From NCBI GenBank assembly GCA_023436205.1, contig JAEZKC010000071.1, positions 62,001 through 126,000 on the forward strand: 64,000 nt of DNA, read 5' to 3'. Below, one piece after another: positions 8,588 through 16,417 of this stretch. The DNA is from Fibrobacterota bacterium (lineage in GTDB: Bacteria; Fibrobacterota; Chitinivibrionia; Chitinivibrionales; Chitinispirillaceae). Numbering within the stretch: the first letter of the stretch is position 1; each line of letters starts with the position of its first letter. A program made the position numbers and the translations under genes. Under the pieces are notes generated by a model. That model saw nothing but the letters and a program-made list of their open reading frames with translations. It had not been told where the DNA came from and did no database searches.

Positions 8588-9721
8588 TCAGCGCATCTGA
8601 TTGACCTGTCTCTGTTTCTCAAAAATAAAATGCACGATCTGCTCTCTATTTTTAGGATCAATCGAGATAAACTGCACATGATGTTTATACTTGTCAGCAG
8701 ATTTGTTTTCGAGAAGACTGATTCTTAGGACTTTTGCTCTGATGGCAGTCAAAGCGCCACCGGGAAGCTGGGCTGTCACAAGCAGCACATCTCCGAGCTG
8801 AAGCGGCTTCTCAAAAAAGAAACTCAACCCCCCACCGCTCATCTCCACCACTCTGGAGGTGAACTGCTGTGAAGAGACCTTTGCATCGGTGCCGGCACTC
8901 TCAACAACTCTGAATTTCATGGGAAGATTCACTTCCATGCGCACATACTGGCGCATCTGGTTTCTCATTAGTTCTACAGTATGGAAAAGTTGCAGTTTTC
9001 CGGAATCCCATCCTTTAACTGGCACCGTCACACTGTAGACACCGTCACATTGTCTAGTGAAAGCCAGTACAAGTTCTGTCCCTGGAGCAATACGGGCAAG
9101 TGCATGCTTCTGCTCCTCGTCGCCCTGGATGGAGAAGTAGAATTCAGCCACCTTGATCACAGTGCAGTTCTGAGCAAGGGGAGCTCTACGATTTTTTAGA
9201 AAAACCGAGACATTCTGGCCCAAACTGATATTTCGAGTAGAAAGCAGTGGATGCTCAAAAGCAAGAAATGAGTACCCCAATTTGCTTCTCAAACTGCTCA
9301 AAACAGTATCCTCTTCCAGTATCTCTTCTTCAGAATGATTTTGGCTCTGAAAATCCCGAACGTAGACATCAATACTCTTCTCGAAAATGCTAATGGATTC
9401 AAAGATAATGTGAGGCTTAAGCCCATCCTGATAGGAAAGCAGTTTTTCAAGATAGGATATTTCGTTGGAATTAAGTTCTGCACGTATACAGGATTCTGAG
9501 AACAGTTTACGCGAGAGGTCCTCTTCATCCCTCGCAATTCGGCGCCTGTAACCAACGTACAGGAAGCTTAGGAAAACAATCCCGCCGCAGAGAATGGCAA
9601 TCACACCGGCAATTATACCGGAATCAGCACCTTTCCAACCGATCTGATTAATCAGACTCTGAGCCTGAAGAGAACTAGCCAGAAGTAAAAAAAAGAGTAG
9701 AAAGTGGACGCCCCTTGGCAT
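8588..9721 (-). CDS. PilZ-domain protein with N-terminal signal and membrane helix (YcgR-like c-di-GMP receptor)
   Basis: Likely senses cyclic di-GMP. Starting at the ATG at 9721 gives 377 residues: a cleavable-looking signal (MPRGVHFLLFFLLLASSLQA), a membrane helix (about 36-58), a YcgR-N-like beta-barrel (NISLGQNVSVFLKNR, about 165-265) and a PilZ domain. The PilZ binding motifs are RQYVR (RxxxR) and EMSGGG, the latter with Glu where Asp/Asn is usual. The longer frame from 9754 is rejected because the promoter at 9744-9772 would lie inside it and because AAGGAG sits 6 bases before 9721. Placement by the pil operon suggests control of surface motility or adhesion. Confidence 0.82.
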   Translation of the reverse strand: MPRGVHFLLFFLLLASSLQAQSLINQIGWKGADSGIIAGVIAILCGGIVFLSFLYVGYRRRIARDEEDLSRKLFSESCIRAELNSNEISYLEKLLSYQDGLKPHIIFESISIFEKSIDVYVRDFQSQNHSEEEILEEDTVLSSLRSKLGYSFLAFEHPLLSTRNISLGQNVSVFLKNRRAPLAQNCTVIKVAEFYFSIQGDEEQKHALARIAPGTELVLAFTRQCDGVYSVTVPVKGWDSGKLQLFHTVELMRNQMRQYVRMEVNLPMKFRVVESAGTDAKVSSQQFTSRVVEMSGGGLSFFFEKPLQLGDVLLVTAQLPGGALTAIRAKVLRISLLENKSADKYKHHVQFISIDPKNREQIVHFIFEKQRQVNQMR

Positions 9722-9743
9722 TTTTATCTCCTTACCATCCAAG

Positions 9744-9772
9744 AGTATAATCACTGAGAAAAGATTTGTCTA
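9744..9772 (-). promoter_or_regulatory. Promoter of the PilZ-domain gene
   Basis: Minus-strand TAGACA, 17-base spacer, TATACT. The predicted transcription start is about 16 bases before the ATG at 9721, which supports that start. Confidence 0.5.
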
Positions 9773-9779
9773 TGTTTTT

Positions 9780-9808
9780 TTGTAGATCAGATTCCTCCTA
9801 AGTATATT
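9780..9808 (+). promoter_or_regulatory. Promoter of the HDOD gene pair
   Basis: TTGTAG, 17-base spacer, TATATT, about 28 bases upstream of the ATG at 9836. It is back to back with the PilZ-gene promoter, so the two signalling units share one divergent control region. Confidence 0.4.
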
Positions 9809-9835
9809 TAATGTACACACTTAACGAAAAGAATC

Positions 9836-10153
9836 ATGCGAAAGATTTCTACTGATCAGATTGAAAACGGGAATGTTTCAGCCCGGGAAGTATGCGGCCC
9901 TTCCGGAAACATCCTGCTCTCTAAGGGGATGCAGCTTTCACCAGCAATCGGCCGGCGACTTAAAAACTGGGGTATTACCCATGTTTACATCGAGGGCAAG
10001 GAAGATGAGCAGGAGGAAAAACAGATTGAAAATGTTTCCCCGGAAAAGCTCAAATCCAAGCTGGAAGAGAAATTTTCTGATGTTTTGAATAATCCCATTA
10101 TGAAGAAAATCTTCGCAGCCGTTTACCAGCATAAACTGCGGGAGCCTTTTTAA
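9836..10153 (+). CDS. Small protein resembling the N-terminal leader domain of HD-GYP/HDOD proteins
   Basis: 105 residues. The pattern NVSAREVCGPSGNILLSKGMQLSPAIGRRLKNWGITHVYIEG is like the short domain that often precedes HD-GYP or HDOD domains in one polypeptide (x-G-x-x-L-L-x-K-G, then a helix ending in G-I-x-x-V-Y-V). Here it is a separate gene that overlaps the next gene by one base, suggesting split or partnered domains. The tail is charged and probably helical. No catalytic residues are visible; function unknown. Confidence 0.7.
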   Translation: MRKISTDQIENGNVSAREVCGPSGNILLSKGMQLSPAIGRRLKNWGITHVYIEGKEDEQEEKQIENVSPEKLKSKLEEKFSDVLNNPIMKKIFAAVYQHKLREPF

Positions 10154-11016
10154 TGGTAACTGCCAATGCTAATCTGATCCAGAAACTGCAGACTATCAGC
10201 ACGCTCCCCACACTGCCTTCGGTGATTGCGAAAATCACAGAACTGCTCCAGAACCCCTCCACCAGCGCTGAAGAGGTGGGAAGGGCCATAAAAACGGATC
10301 AGGCTCTTGCATCTAAGGTGTTAAAACTTGTAAACTCCGCATTCTATGGGTTTCCCGGAAAAATCGGAACCATCACTCATGCAGTAGTAATTTTGGGCTT
10401 TTCCACAGTGAAAAACATTGTGCTCACGGCATCAATTCTGGATGCATTCAGAAAGGCACCCGGAAAGGAAGACGATTTCAATCCGGAGGAGTTCTGGATT
10501 CATTCTGTCGCCTGCGGAGCGGCTGCACAATGCATTGCCAGGGCTATTGACAGCAAAGAAAAAGAGGAGTGTTTCATTGCCGGCCTTATTCATGATGTCG
10601 GAAAAATCATTCTTTACCAGTTTATGCCCGAAGAATTTATGAGCATTTTTCATCGAAGCAAAGAGAGAAAAGATCTCTTCTATAATAGTGAACTAAAGCT
10701 TTACGATACAACTCATCAGGAAATCGGCGGTGAACTTGCCAAACTATGGCGACTTCCCTCACACCTCCACAATGCAATCATGTACCACCATAACCCCTCC
10801 ACAAAACATGATGGGTACCTTCTTACTTCAATTGTACACTGTGCGGATGTTTTTGTAAGGGCACTGGATTACGGCAACGGCGGAGATGACAAAGTTCCAT
10901 TAATCGATGAATCAGTCTGGCGAAACCTTGGACTTGACAGTGTTTCTCTTCCCGCCCTGTTTGACAATATTCGGGAAGAGGTGAAGAAGGCGGAGATCTT
11001 TTTTCAGATTACCTGA
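10153..11016 (+). CDS. HDOD-domain signalling protein
   Basis: 287 residues. The HDOD fold is seen from LPTLPSVIAKITELLQNPST (about 18-38) through AIKTDQALASKVLKLVNSAFYG and VILGFSTVKNIVL, with the metal-type residues H117 and H147-D148 (GLIHDVGK). HDOD proteins act as non-enzymatic or partly enzymatic output domains in second-messenger and stress signalling. The start codon shares a base with the upstream stop, so the pair is co-translated. The divergent neighbour is a PilZ receptor, which fits a c-di-GMP or motility-related circuit (inference). Confidence 0.9.
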   Translation: MVTANANLIQKLQTISTLPTLPSVIAKITELLQNPSTSAEEVGRAIKTDQALASKVLKLVNSAFYGFPGKIGTITHAVVILGFSTVKNIVLTASILDAFRKAPGKEDDFNPEEFWIHSVACGAAAQCIARAIDSKEKEECFIAGLIHDVGKIILYQFMPEEFMSIFHRSKERKDLFYNSELKLYDTTHQEIGGELAKLWRLPSHLHNAIMYHHNPSTKHDGYLLTSIVHCADVFVRALDYGNGGDDKVPLIDESVWRNLGLDSVSLPALFDNIREEVKKAEIFFQIT

Positions 11017-11228
11017 CTCTGGCTTTCTTCTGCATTGTCTTCGGGGGCCTGTTTAGCGAGCGATTCGCTTTCCAAGAGCTTAAGTTTCATTTCCAGTCGT
11101 AACTTCTCCTTCTGCTGCCAGTCGGGTGGAAGTTTGAAATTAGAGAAGAACATCCACAGGACCAGCAGTGAAACTGCAGCGGCACCCAAATAAACAATTG
11201 AGATCTGTTCCAAACTGAATTCAGGCAT
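11004..11228 (-). CDS. Hypothetical small membrane protein
   Basis: 74 residues: a short periplasmic start, one membrane helix (IVYLGAAAVSLLVLWMFFSNF, about 11-31) and a charged tail rich in Lys/Glu/Gln. A GAGGAG ribosome site precedes the ATG. The last 13 bases overlap the 3' end of the HDOD gene, tail to tail. Not recognised. Confidence 0.55.
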   Translation of the reverse strand: MPEFSLEQISIVYLGAAAVSLLVLWMFFSNFKLPPDWQQKEKLRLEMKLKLLESESLAKQAPEDNAEESQSQVI

Positions 11229-11382
11229 ACTCTGCTCCTCGCAACAAAATTATATGTGAAAAAGCATATTTCTTCAACAAAAAAATGGTCCAAAATATGC
11301 TGCAGAAACGTAATTGCAGAAAAAAACATTGTGTACCAGGTGTTCCCGGGCGTATTTTTGTCACGATTTAGGCATAAATTCA

Positions 11383-11411
11383 TTGACTGGGCTTAATATC
11401 CATTATATATT
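11383..11411 (+). promoter_or_regulatory. Promoter of rplM-rpsI
   Basis: TTGACT, 17-base spacer, TATATT, ending about 50 bases before the rplM ATG. A strong sigma-70-type promoter, as expected for ribosomal proteins. Confidence 0.65.
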
Positions 11412-11459
11412 TGATAGACTTTTCTATCAGTAATAGTTTATTCTGTCATGGGGAATAAC

Positions 11460-11888
11460 ATGAAAACCGTTGTAGTAGACACCAAGTCGATAAATCGCGA
11501 CTGGTATGTAGTTGATGCTTCAGAGCTAACTCTTGGAAGGCTTGCCAGTAAAGCGGCACGCGTATTGATCGGAAAGGGGAAAGTTGCCTACTCCCCCAAT
11601 CAGGATCATGGTGACTATCTTATAATCATCAATGCAGACAAAGTGAAGCTCACGGGGATCAAGCCTGAAACCAAAACATACTTTCGTCACTCCCGTTATC
11701 CCGGAGGCGGAAAGTTCAGATCATTCGGTGAGCAGATGGCCATGGATTCGACACAGGTAATTATTCATGCCATTCACGGCATGGTAAGTAAGAATGCGCT
11801 TGGCAGAGCAATCATGAGAAAGCTTCATGTTTACTCAGGCTCTACTCATCCGCATGAAGCTCAGCAACCAAAAGAGCTGAAACTGTAA
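11460..11888 (+). CDS. rplM: 50S ribosomal protein L13
   Basis: 142 residues from the ATG at 11460 (MKTVVVDTKSINRDWYVVDA), matching the usual start and length of bacterial L13. An in-frame ATG at 11448 would add four residues and lacks a ribosome site, so I prefer the inner one. Landmarks are TLGRLASKAARVLIGKGK, DHGDYLIIINADKV and GMVSKNALGRAIMRKLHVY. Paired with rpsI as in most bacteria. Confidence 0.97.
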   Translation: MKTVVVDTKSINRDWYVVDASELTLGRLASKAARVLIGKGKVAYSPNQDHGDYLIIINADKVKLTGIKPETKTYFRHSRYPGGGKFRSFGEQMAMDSTQVIIHAIHGMVSKNALGRAIMRKLHVYSGSTHPHEAQQPKELKL

Positions 11889-11918
11889 TCTGCAGATAAA
11901 AAAAGAGGAGCAGGAATT

Positions 11919-12308
11919 TTGGAGAACAGATTTTTCGGTACTGGAAAGCGCAAGAATGCAATCGCTTCCGTTATTCTTCGTCCCGGCAAAGGACAGAGAC
12001 TGGTTAACGGCAAGCCGATGGCGGATTATCTTAAGAGCGATGTGTTGGTCATGGATGTGGAGAAGCCTCTGGTGCTGCTTCAATCAACCGAGAGCTTTGA
12101 TGTTGTTGCACGGGTAAGAGGTGGTGGTCTGAGAGGACAATCCGGAGCCATTCGCCTTGGAATATCACGTGCACTTGCTCTGATCAGCGAAGAAAACCGC
12201 AAACAGCTTCGCAAACAGGGCCTCCTCACACGTGACTCACGCGTGGTCGAGCGTAAAAAGTACGGTCAGGCTGGCGCCCGCAGACGTTTCCAGTTCTCAA
12301 AACGCTAA
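11919..12308 (+). CDS. rpsI: 30S ribosomal protein S9
   Basis: 129 residues starting at TTG with AGGAG nine bases upstream. It has the S9 landmarks GTGKRKNAIASVILRPGKG, the RGGGLRGQSGAIRLGISRAL core, and the basic tail GQAGARRRFQFSKR that reaches toward P-site tRNA. It follows rplM by 30 bases. Confidence 0.97.
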   Translation: MENRFFGTGKRKNAIASVILRPGKGQRLVNGKPMADYLKSDVLVMDVEKPLVLLQSTESFDVVARVRGGGLRGQSGAIRLGISRALALISEENRKQLRKQGLLTRDSRVVERKKYGQAGARRRFQFSKR

Positions 12309-12331
12309 TTCACTTTTCACACACGATGCGA

Positions 12332-12375
12332 GCAGAAGACGGGTGCCGCTCTTTTCAAGAGCGGTCTTCTTCTGC
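12332..12375 (+). terminator. Two-part hairpin between rpsI and rpsB
   Basis: An inner perfect stem CCGCTCTT/AAGAGCGG (12346-12364, 3-base loop) is enclosed by an outer stem GCAGAAGA/TCTTCTGC. It can end rpsI transcripts, but there is no long U-run and it sits in the 5' leader region of rpsB. It could therefore be an attenuator or an S2-binding leader instead. Confidence 0.45.
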
Positions 12376-12418
12376 AATGATCATCGTGGCGGTATAACCC
12401 ATACTTCAAGGAGTATTC

Positions 12419-13258
12419 ATGTCTTCATTAAGTCTTCAGGAATTGCTGGACGCAGGAACCCATTTCGGTCATCAAACCAAGCGCTGGAACCCCAAGATGA
12501 AGCGTTTCATCCTGTGCCCGCGCAATGGTATTTACATTATTGACCTGAACAAGACCGTTTCGACTCTCGACAAGTTTATCGGAAAAGTCAGATCTGAGGT
12601 AAAAAAGGGTGGCAAAGTCCTTTTCGTGGGAACCAAGAAGCAGCTTAAGGACTGCATCAGAGAAGAAGCCACTCGCTGCGGCATGCCCTATGTGACAGAA
12701 CGCTGGCTGGGAGGAATGCTCACCAATTTCTCCACTATTCGCCAGAGCATTGCCAAGCTTGACAAAATCGAGCAAATGGAAAATGACGGTACCATGGAAG
12801 CCCTTCCCAAAAAGGAGCGCATGCTGCTTTTCAAGAAGAAGGAGAAGCTGATTGATATCCTTACCGGTATCAGAAACATGCGTCGTTTGCCCTCGATTAT
12901 TTTCGTGGTGGACACAATCAAAGAACACATCGCCATTTCAGAGGGAAAACGTCTGGGTATTCCCATCGGTGCTATTGTTGACACCAACTGCGATCCTGAT
13001 GCAGTTGACTACCCCATTCCCGGAAATGATGACGCAATCAAATCCGTTCAACTCATCACCCGCGCCATAAGTGATGTCATTCTCGATTCAGTTTCTCAGG
13101 AAGTTTCGGCTGAAGAGATGGCTCAGAAGGAAGAAGCTGCCAAATCGGAACAGGCAGAAGAGGGTACAGAAGAGCAGGAAGAGGGTGGTGATGAGAAGGT
13201 AAAGCGCCACCGTGTGGTGCACAAGAAGATCACTAAGTTTACTGAAGAAGAGGAATAA
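12419..13258 (+). CDS. rpsB: 30S ribosomal protein S2
   Basis: 279 residues. S2 landmarks: LLDAGTHFGHQTKRWNPKM (about 9-27), GIYIIDLNKT, FVGTKKQLKDCIREEA, RWLGGMLTNF, PSIIFVVDT and the PIPGNDDAIKSV loop. The C-terminus carries a long acidic then basic extension (EEGTEEQEEGGDEKVKRHR) beyond the usual end, seen in several phyla. It has its own terminator before tsf. Confidence 0.97.
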   Translation: MSSLSLQELLDAGTHFGHQTKRWNPKMKRFILCPRNGIYIIDLNKTVSTLDKFIGKVRSEVKKGGKVLFVGTKKQLKDCIREEATRCGMPYVTERWLGGMLTNFSTIRQSIAKLDKIEQMENDGTMEALPKKERMLLFKKKEKLIDILTGIRNMRRLPSIIFVVDTIKEHIAISEGKRLGIPIGAIVDTNCDPDAVDYPIPGNDDAIKSVQLITRAISDVILDSVSQEVSAEEMAQKEEAAKSEQAEEGTEEQEEGGDEKVKRHRVVHKKITKFTEEEE

Positions 13259-13263
13259 GAATC

Positions 13264-13292
13264 AAAGGGCCCGCTTCAGCGGCCCTTTTTTT
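13264..13292 (+). terminator. Terminator between rpsB and tsf
   Basis: A GC-rich stem (AAAGGGCC-CGC / GCG-GGCCCTTT, one bulged C, TTCA loop) is followed by seven Ts, immediately after the rpsB stop. Partial read-through here would set the S2:EF-Ts ratio. Confidence 0.85.
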
Positions 13293-13364
13293 ACCCCGGT
13301 CTTTTCGGTCAAGTGATCCACAAGAAATCAGAACCAGGAATTATCAAGTTATAAGGAGCGAAAC

Positions 13365-14246
13365 ATGGAAATATCAGCTTCACAAGTAAAAGAACTGCGT
13401 GAAAAAACAGGTCTGGGTATGATGATCTGCAAACAAGCCCTGATCGATGCCAATGGCGATATGACTATTGCTATAGAAAATCTGCGCAAACAGGGTCAGG
13501 CAACCGCTCAGAAACGTGCCGGAAAAGCTGCAAAAGAAGGTAAGGTGTCCATAGTTGCAGACGACTCCACCTCAATTGTCTACGAAGTCAACTCCGAAAC
13601 CGACTTTGTGGCCCGCAATGAGGATTTCATCGAATTTATTGACAAACTTGGAAAAGTACTTTTGGCAAACAAGCCCCAGGACCATGCTGCAGCATTACAG
13701 ATCAAGTCCGATCTGCTCGGAGGTGTCACTGTAGAAGCCAGAGTAACCGAACTCATCGGAAAAATCGGTGAAAATATCTCCTTTCGCCGTTATCAGAAGA
13801 TCGATGCAGCTGCAGGCAAGGAGAAGGTATTCTCCTATGTTCACGGGAACGGTAAAATCGGTGTACTGATCAAGCTGGCCTCCGAATCTTCCGAAGCACT
13901 TTCTGCAGCCGCTACAGCTGAGCTTGGAAAGGATCTGGCCATGCAGATCGCAGCAGCCAATCCCATTGCAGTTGAGCCTTCCAGCATCTCTGCCGATCTT
14001 ATCGCCAAGGAGAAGGAAATCTACTTTACACAGGCACAGACCTCCGGCAAACCGGAGAAGATCTGGGACAAAATTGTGGAAGGTAAACTGGCCAAGTACT
14101 TTCAGGAAGTTACTCTGGTAGAGCAGAACTTCATCAGAAATCCTGAAATTAATGTTAAAGCCAGAATTGGCGAAACAGAAAAAGCTCTTGGAACAAGTAT
14201 CAAGCCGGTCACTTTTGTCCGTTTTGAACTTGGCGCTGAGGAATAA
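13365..14246 (+). CDS. tsf: Translation elongation factor Ts
   Basis: Guanine nucleotide exchange factor for EF-Tu. 293 residues, with an N-terminal UBA-like domain (VKELREKTGLGMMICKQAL, about 7-25), core repeats including ETDFVARNEDFIEF, and a C-terminal dimerisation region (IKPVTFVRFELG). The usual MDCKKAL motif reads MICKQAL here. AAGGAG precedes the ATG. Starts the tsf-pyrH-frr unit. Confidence 0.97.
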   Translation: MEISASQVKELREKTGLGMMICKQALIDANGDMTIAIENLRKQGQATAQKRAGKAAKEGKVSIVADDSTSIVYEVNSETDFVARNEDFIEFIDKLGKVLLANKPQDHAAALQIKSDLLGGVTVEARVTELIGKIGENISFRRYQKIDAAAGKEKVFSYVHGNGKIGVLIKLASESSEALSAAATAELGKDLAMQIAAANPIAVEPSSISADLIAKEKEIYFTQAQTSGKPEKIWDKIVEGKLAKYFQEVTLVEQNFIRNPEINVKARIGETEKALGTSIKPVTFVRFELGAEE

Positions 14247-14248
14247 AA

Positions 14249-14962
14249 GTGAGCTTTGTCTACAAACGCATTCTTCTCAAGCTTTCCGGCGAAGTACTCG
14301 CCGGAAGCAAGGGATTCGGCATCGATCCCGAAGTGACTCATCAGATAGCCTGTGAAGTGGCAGAAGTTGCTCAGGCTGGTGTTCAGGTGGGGATCGTGAT
14401 CGGAGGCGGGAATTTTATCCGTGGTGCCACAGCAAAGGGTGTTTCCAGGGTTGCAGGTGATGCCATGGGAATGCTTGCCACGGTTATCAACTCCATTGCC
14501 TTCGGTGAGCAGCTTATAAGTTGCGGCATCGATGCCCGCGTACTTTCAGCCGTACACCTTGACAGGGCAGGTGAGTTTTATACTCCCGAACAGGCGGTAC
14601 GACATTTGGAGAAGGGGCGAGTTATACTTCTTGGTGGAGGTACGGGAAACCCGTTTTTCACCACCGACACAGCGGCTGCGCTTCGTTGCGCTGAGATCGG
14701 TGGCGATGTAATCTTCAAAGCCACCAAGGTGGACGGTGTGTATGACAGCGATCCCTTCAAAAATCCTCAGGCAAAGCGTTTCGATGAAATTAGTCATGCC
14801 GAAGCCCTTTCCAGAAACCTCAAAGTCATGGATGCCACAGCATTTTCCTTCTGCATGGACCAGCAGATCCCTATCGTGGTGTTCAAGCTGATGGAGAAGG
14901 GAAACTTAAGGAAATGTCTTGAAGGCGAACCGGTAGGTTCACTAGTCAAAACAGGAGGATAA
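14249..14962 (+). CDS. pyrH: Uridylate kinase (UMP kinase)
   Basis: Phosphorylates UMP to UDP in pyrimidine synthesis; hexameric amino-acid-kinase fold. 237 residues with KRILLKLSGEVLAG (ATP site), GIVIGGGNFIRG, DAMGMLATVINSIA, GGTGNPFFTTDTAAALR (UMP site) and KVDGVYDSDP. GTG start two bases after the tsf stop, with the ribosome site GAGGAA inside the end of tsf. Confidence 0.97.
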   Translation: MSFVYKRILLKLSGEVLAGSKGFGIDPEVTHQIACEVAEVAQAGVQVGIVIGGGNFIRGATAKGVSRVAGDAMGMLATVINSIAFGEQLISCGIDARVLSAVHLDRAGEFYTPEQAVRHLEKGRVILLGGGTGNPFFTTDTAAALRCAEIGGDVIFKATKVDGVYDSDPFKNPQAKRFDEISHAEALSRNLKVMDATAFSFCMDQQIPIVVFKLMEKGNLRKCLEGEPVGSLVKTGG

Positions 14963-14963
14963 T

Positions 14964-15527
14964 ATGGGAGCATTGGAAGATATACAGAACGAAACGAATC
15001 AGCGGATGCAGAAGACTATTGACAGTCTTAAGAAAGATCTGCTTAGAATCAGAACCGGACGTGCAACACCGGCCTTATTAGACGGTGTTATGGTAGACTA
15101 TTACGGGACCCCCTCCCCCATCAATCAGGTTGCAAACATTTCTGTTCCCGATGCACGGATGCTGGTGGTCCAGCCTTGGGAAAAAGGCATGCTTTCGGGA
15201 ATCGAAAAAGCTATTCTTACAAGTGGCCTTGGACTCAATCCGCAAAATGATGGTAATCAAATTCGTCTTCCCATTCCGCCTCTATCGGAAGAACGTCGTA
15301 AGGAACTTTTCAAAAGCTGTCGTAAAATGGCCGAGGAGAGCAAAGTCGCTGTGCGGAATGTGCGCAGAGACTCCAATGAAAAGCTGAAGAAAGCGGAAAA
15401 AGAGAAGCTAATTACTCAGGACCTGGAAAAGAAAGGTCTTGATGAAATTCAGAAAACCACTGATAAATTTATCAAGACAGTGGATGAAGTGCTGGCCACA
15501 AAAGAAAAGGAAATAATGGAAGTCTGA
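14964..15527 (+). CDS. frr: Ribosome recycling factor
   Basis: Splits post-termination ribosomes together with EF-G. 187 residues: a three-helix bundle including IDSLKKDLLRIRTGRATPALLDGV and the hinge domain VDYYGTPSPINQVANISVPDARMLVVQPW, plus LGLNPQNDGNQIRLPIPPLSEERRKEL. The ATG follows the pyrH stop by one base. A terminator lies at 15556. Confidence 0.97.
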   Translation: MGALEDIQNETNQRMQKTIDSLKKDLLRIRTGRATPALLDGVMVDYYGTPSPINQVANISVPDARMLVVQPWEKGMLSGIEKAILTSGLGLNPQNDGNQIRLPIPPLSEERRKELFKSCRKMAEESKVAVRNVRRDSNEKLKKAEKEKLITQDLEKKGLDEIQKTTDKFIKTVDEVLATKEKEIMEV

Positions 15528-15555
15528 TTCGGCCGAGTAAAACCAATAGGTCAGA

Positions 15556-15579
15556 GGCGAGCACCAGCTCGCCTTTTTT
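15556..15579 (+). terminator. Rho-independent terminator after frr
   Basis: Perfect 7-bp stem GGCGAGC/GCTCGCC, 4-base loop, then a run of Ts. It separates tsf-pyrH-frr from uppS-cdsA-dxr-rseP. Confidence 0.85.
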
Positions 15580-15712
15580 ATTATCTGGAAAGATCCGGAC
15601 AGCAGGAAAAGTTACAGTTTGATACAATAAAGCAGAAGCAATCATGTATATTAAAGAGTTGGTTTAAATAGGTAAAACTGAAAAAATCAGCACTCTGGAA
15701 AGATTCTTCCTT

Positions 15713-16417
15713 ATGAAAATTCCTCGGCACATCGGGATAATTATGGATGGCAATGGCAGATGGGCCCGCAGCCGTGGCATGCCTCGTACGGCAGGCCATC
15801 GTGCCGGAACCAATGCTACCCGGGAAATTGTAAGAGTATGCGGTGAGCTGGGGGTTGAGTATCTTACCACCTATGTTTTTTCGGCGGAAAACTGGGGAAG
15901 ACCCTCTCTTGAGGTTTCCATGCTTATGGATCTGCTGGTTGAGATGACCAGAAAAGAAATAGCAAACCTTAATGCGAACAATGTCCGCCTGAAAGCCATA
16001 GGAGACCTTGAACGGCTTCCCCCAAAAACTCGTTCAGAACTCCTCAAAGGCATTGAGGAGACCGCGAATAATACCGGACTGACGCTGATACTGGCAATTA
16101 GTTATGGAGGGCGTTCCGAGCTGGTAACTGCAGCGAAAAGCTTTGCAAGAGAGGTCCTTTCTAATCCTGACATTTTAGACAAACTTGATGAAAAATCATT
16201 CAGTAAATATTTGTATACAAAAGAACTGCCCGATCCTGAACTGATAATCCGCACCGGAGGAGACTGCCGCATCAGCAACTTTCTTCTCTGGCAAGCTGCG
16301 TATTCGGAACTTTACATAACCGACGTATTGTGGCCTGATTTCAACAGAGATTCGCTAATGGCAGCGATTGAGGACTTCAACAAACGTGACCGTCGATTCG
16401 GAAAGGTCAAGGAATGA
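15713..16417 (+). CDS. uppS: Undecaprenyl diphosphate synthase (cis-prenyltransferase)
   Basis: Extends farnesyl diphosphate to the C55 carrier for peptidoglycan and other wall polymers. 234 residues with the catalytic GIIMDGNGRWA (Asp12), TTYVFSAENWGRP and DVLWPDF motifs. The Mg-binding loop reads RTGGDCRISNFLLWQ: Asp184 stands where E. coli UppS has Glu213. First gene of a four-gene envelope unit; overlaps cdsA by 4 bases. Confidence 0.95.
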   Translation: MKIPRHIGIIMDGNGRWARSRGMPRTAGHRAGTNATREIVRVCGELGVEYLTTYVFSAENWGRPSLEVSMLMDLLVEMTRKEIANLNANNVRLKAIGDLERLPPKTRSELLKGIEETANNTGLTLILAISYGGRSELVTAAKSFAREVLSNPDILDKLDEKSFSKYLYTKELPDPELIIRTGGDCRISNFLLWQAAYSELYITDVLWPDFNRDSLMAAIEDFNKRDRRFGKVKE

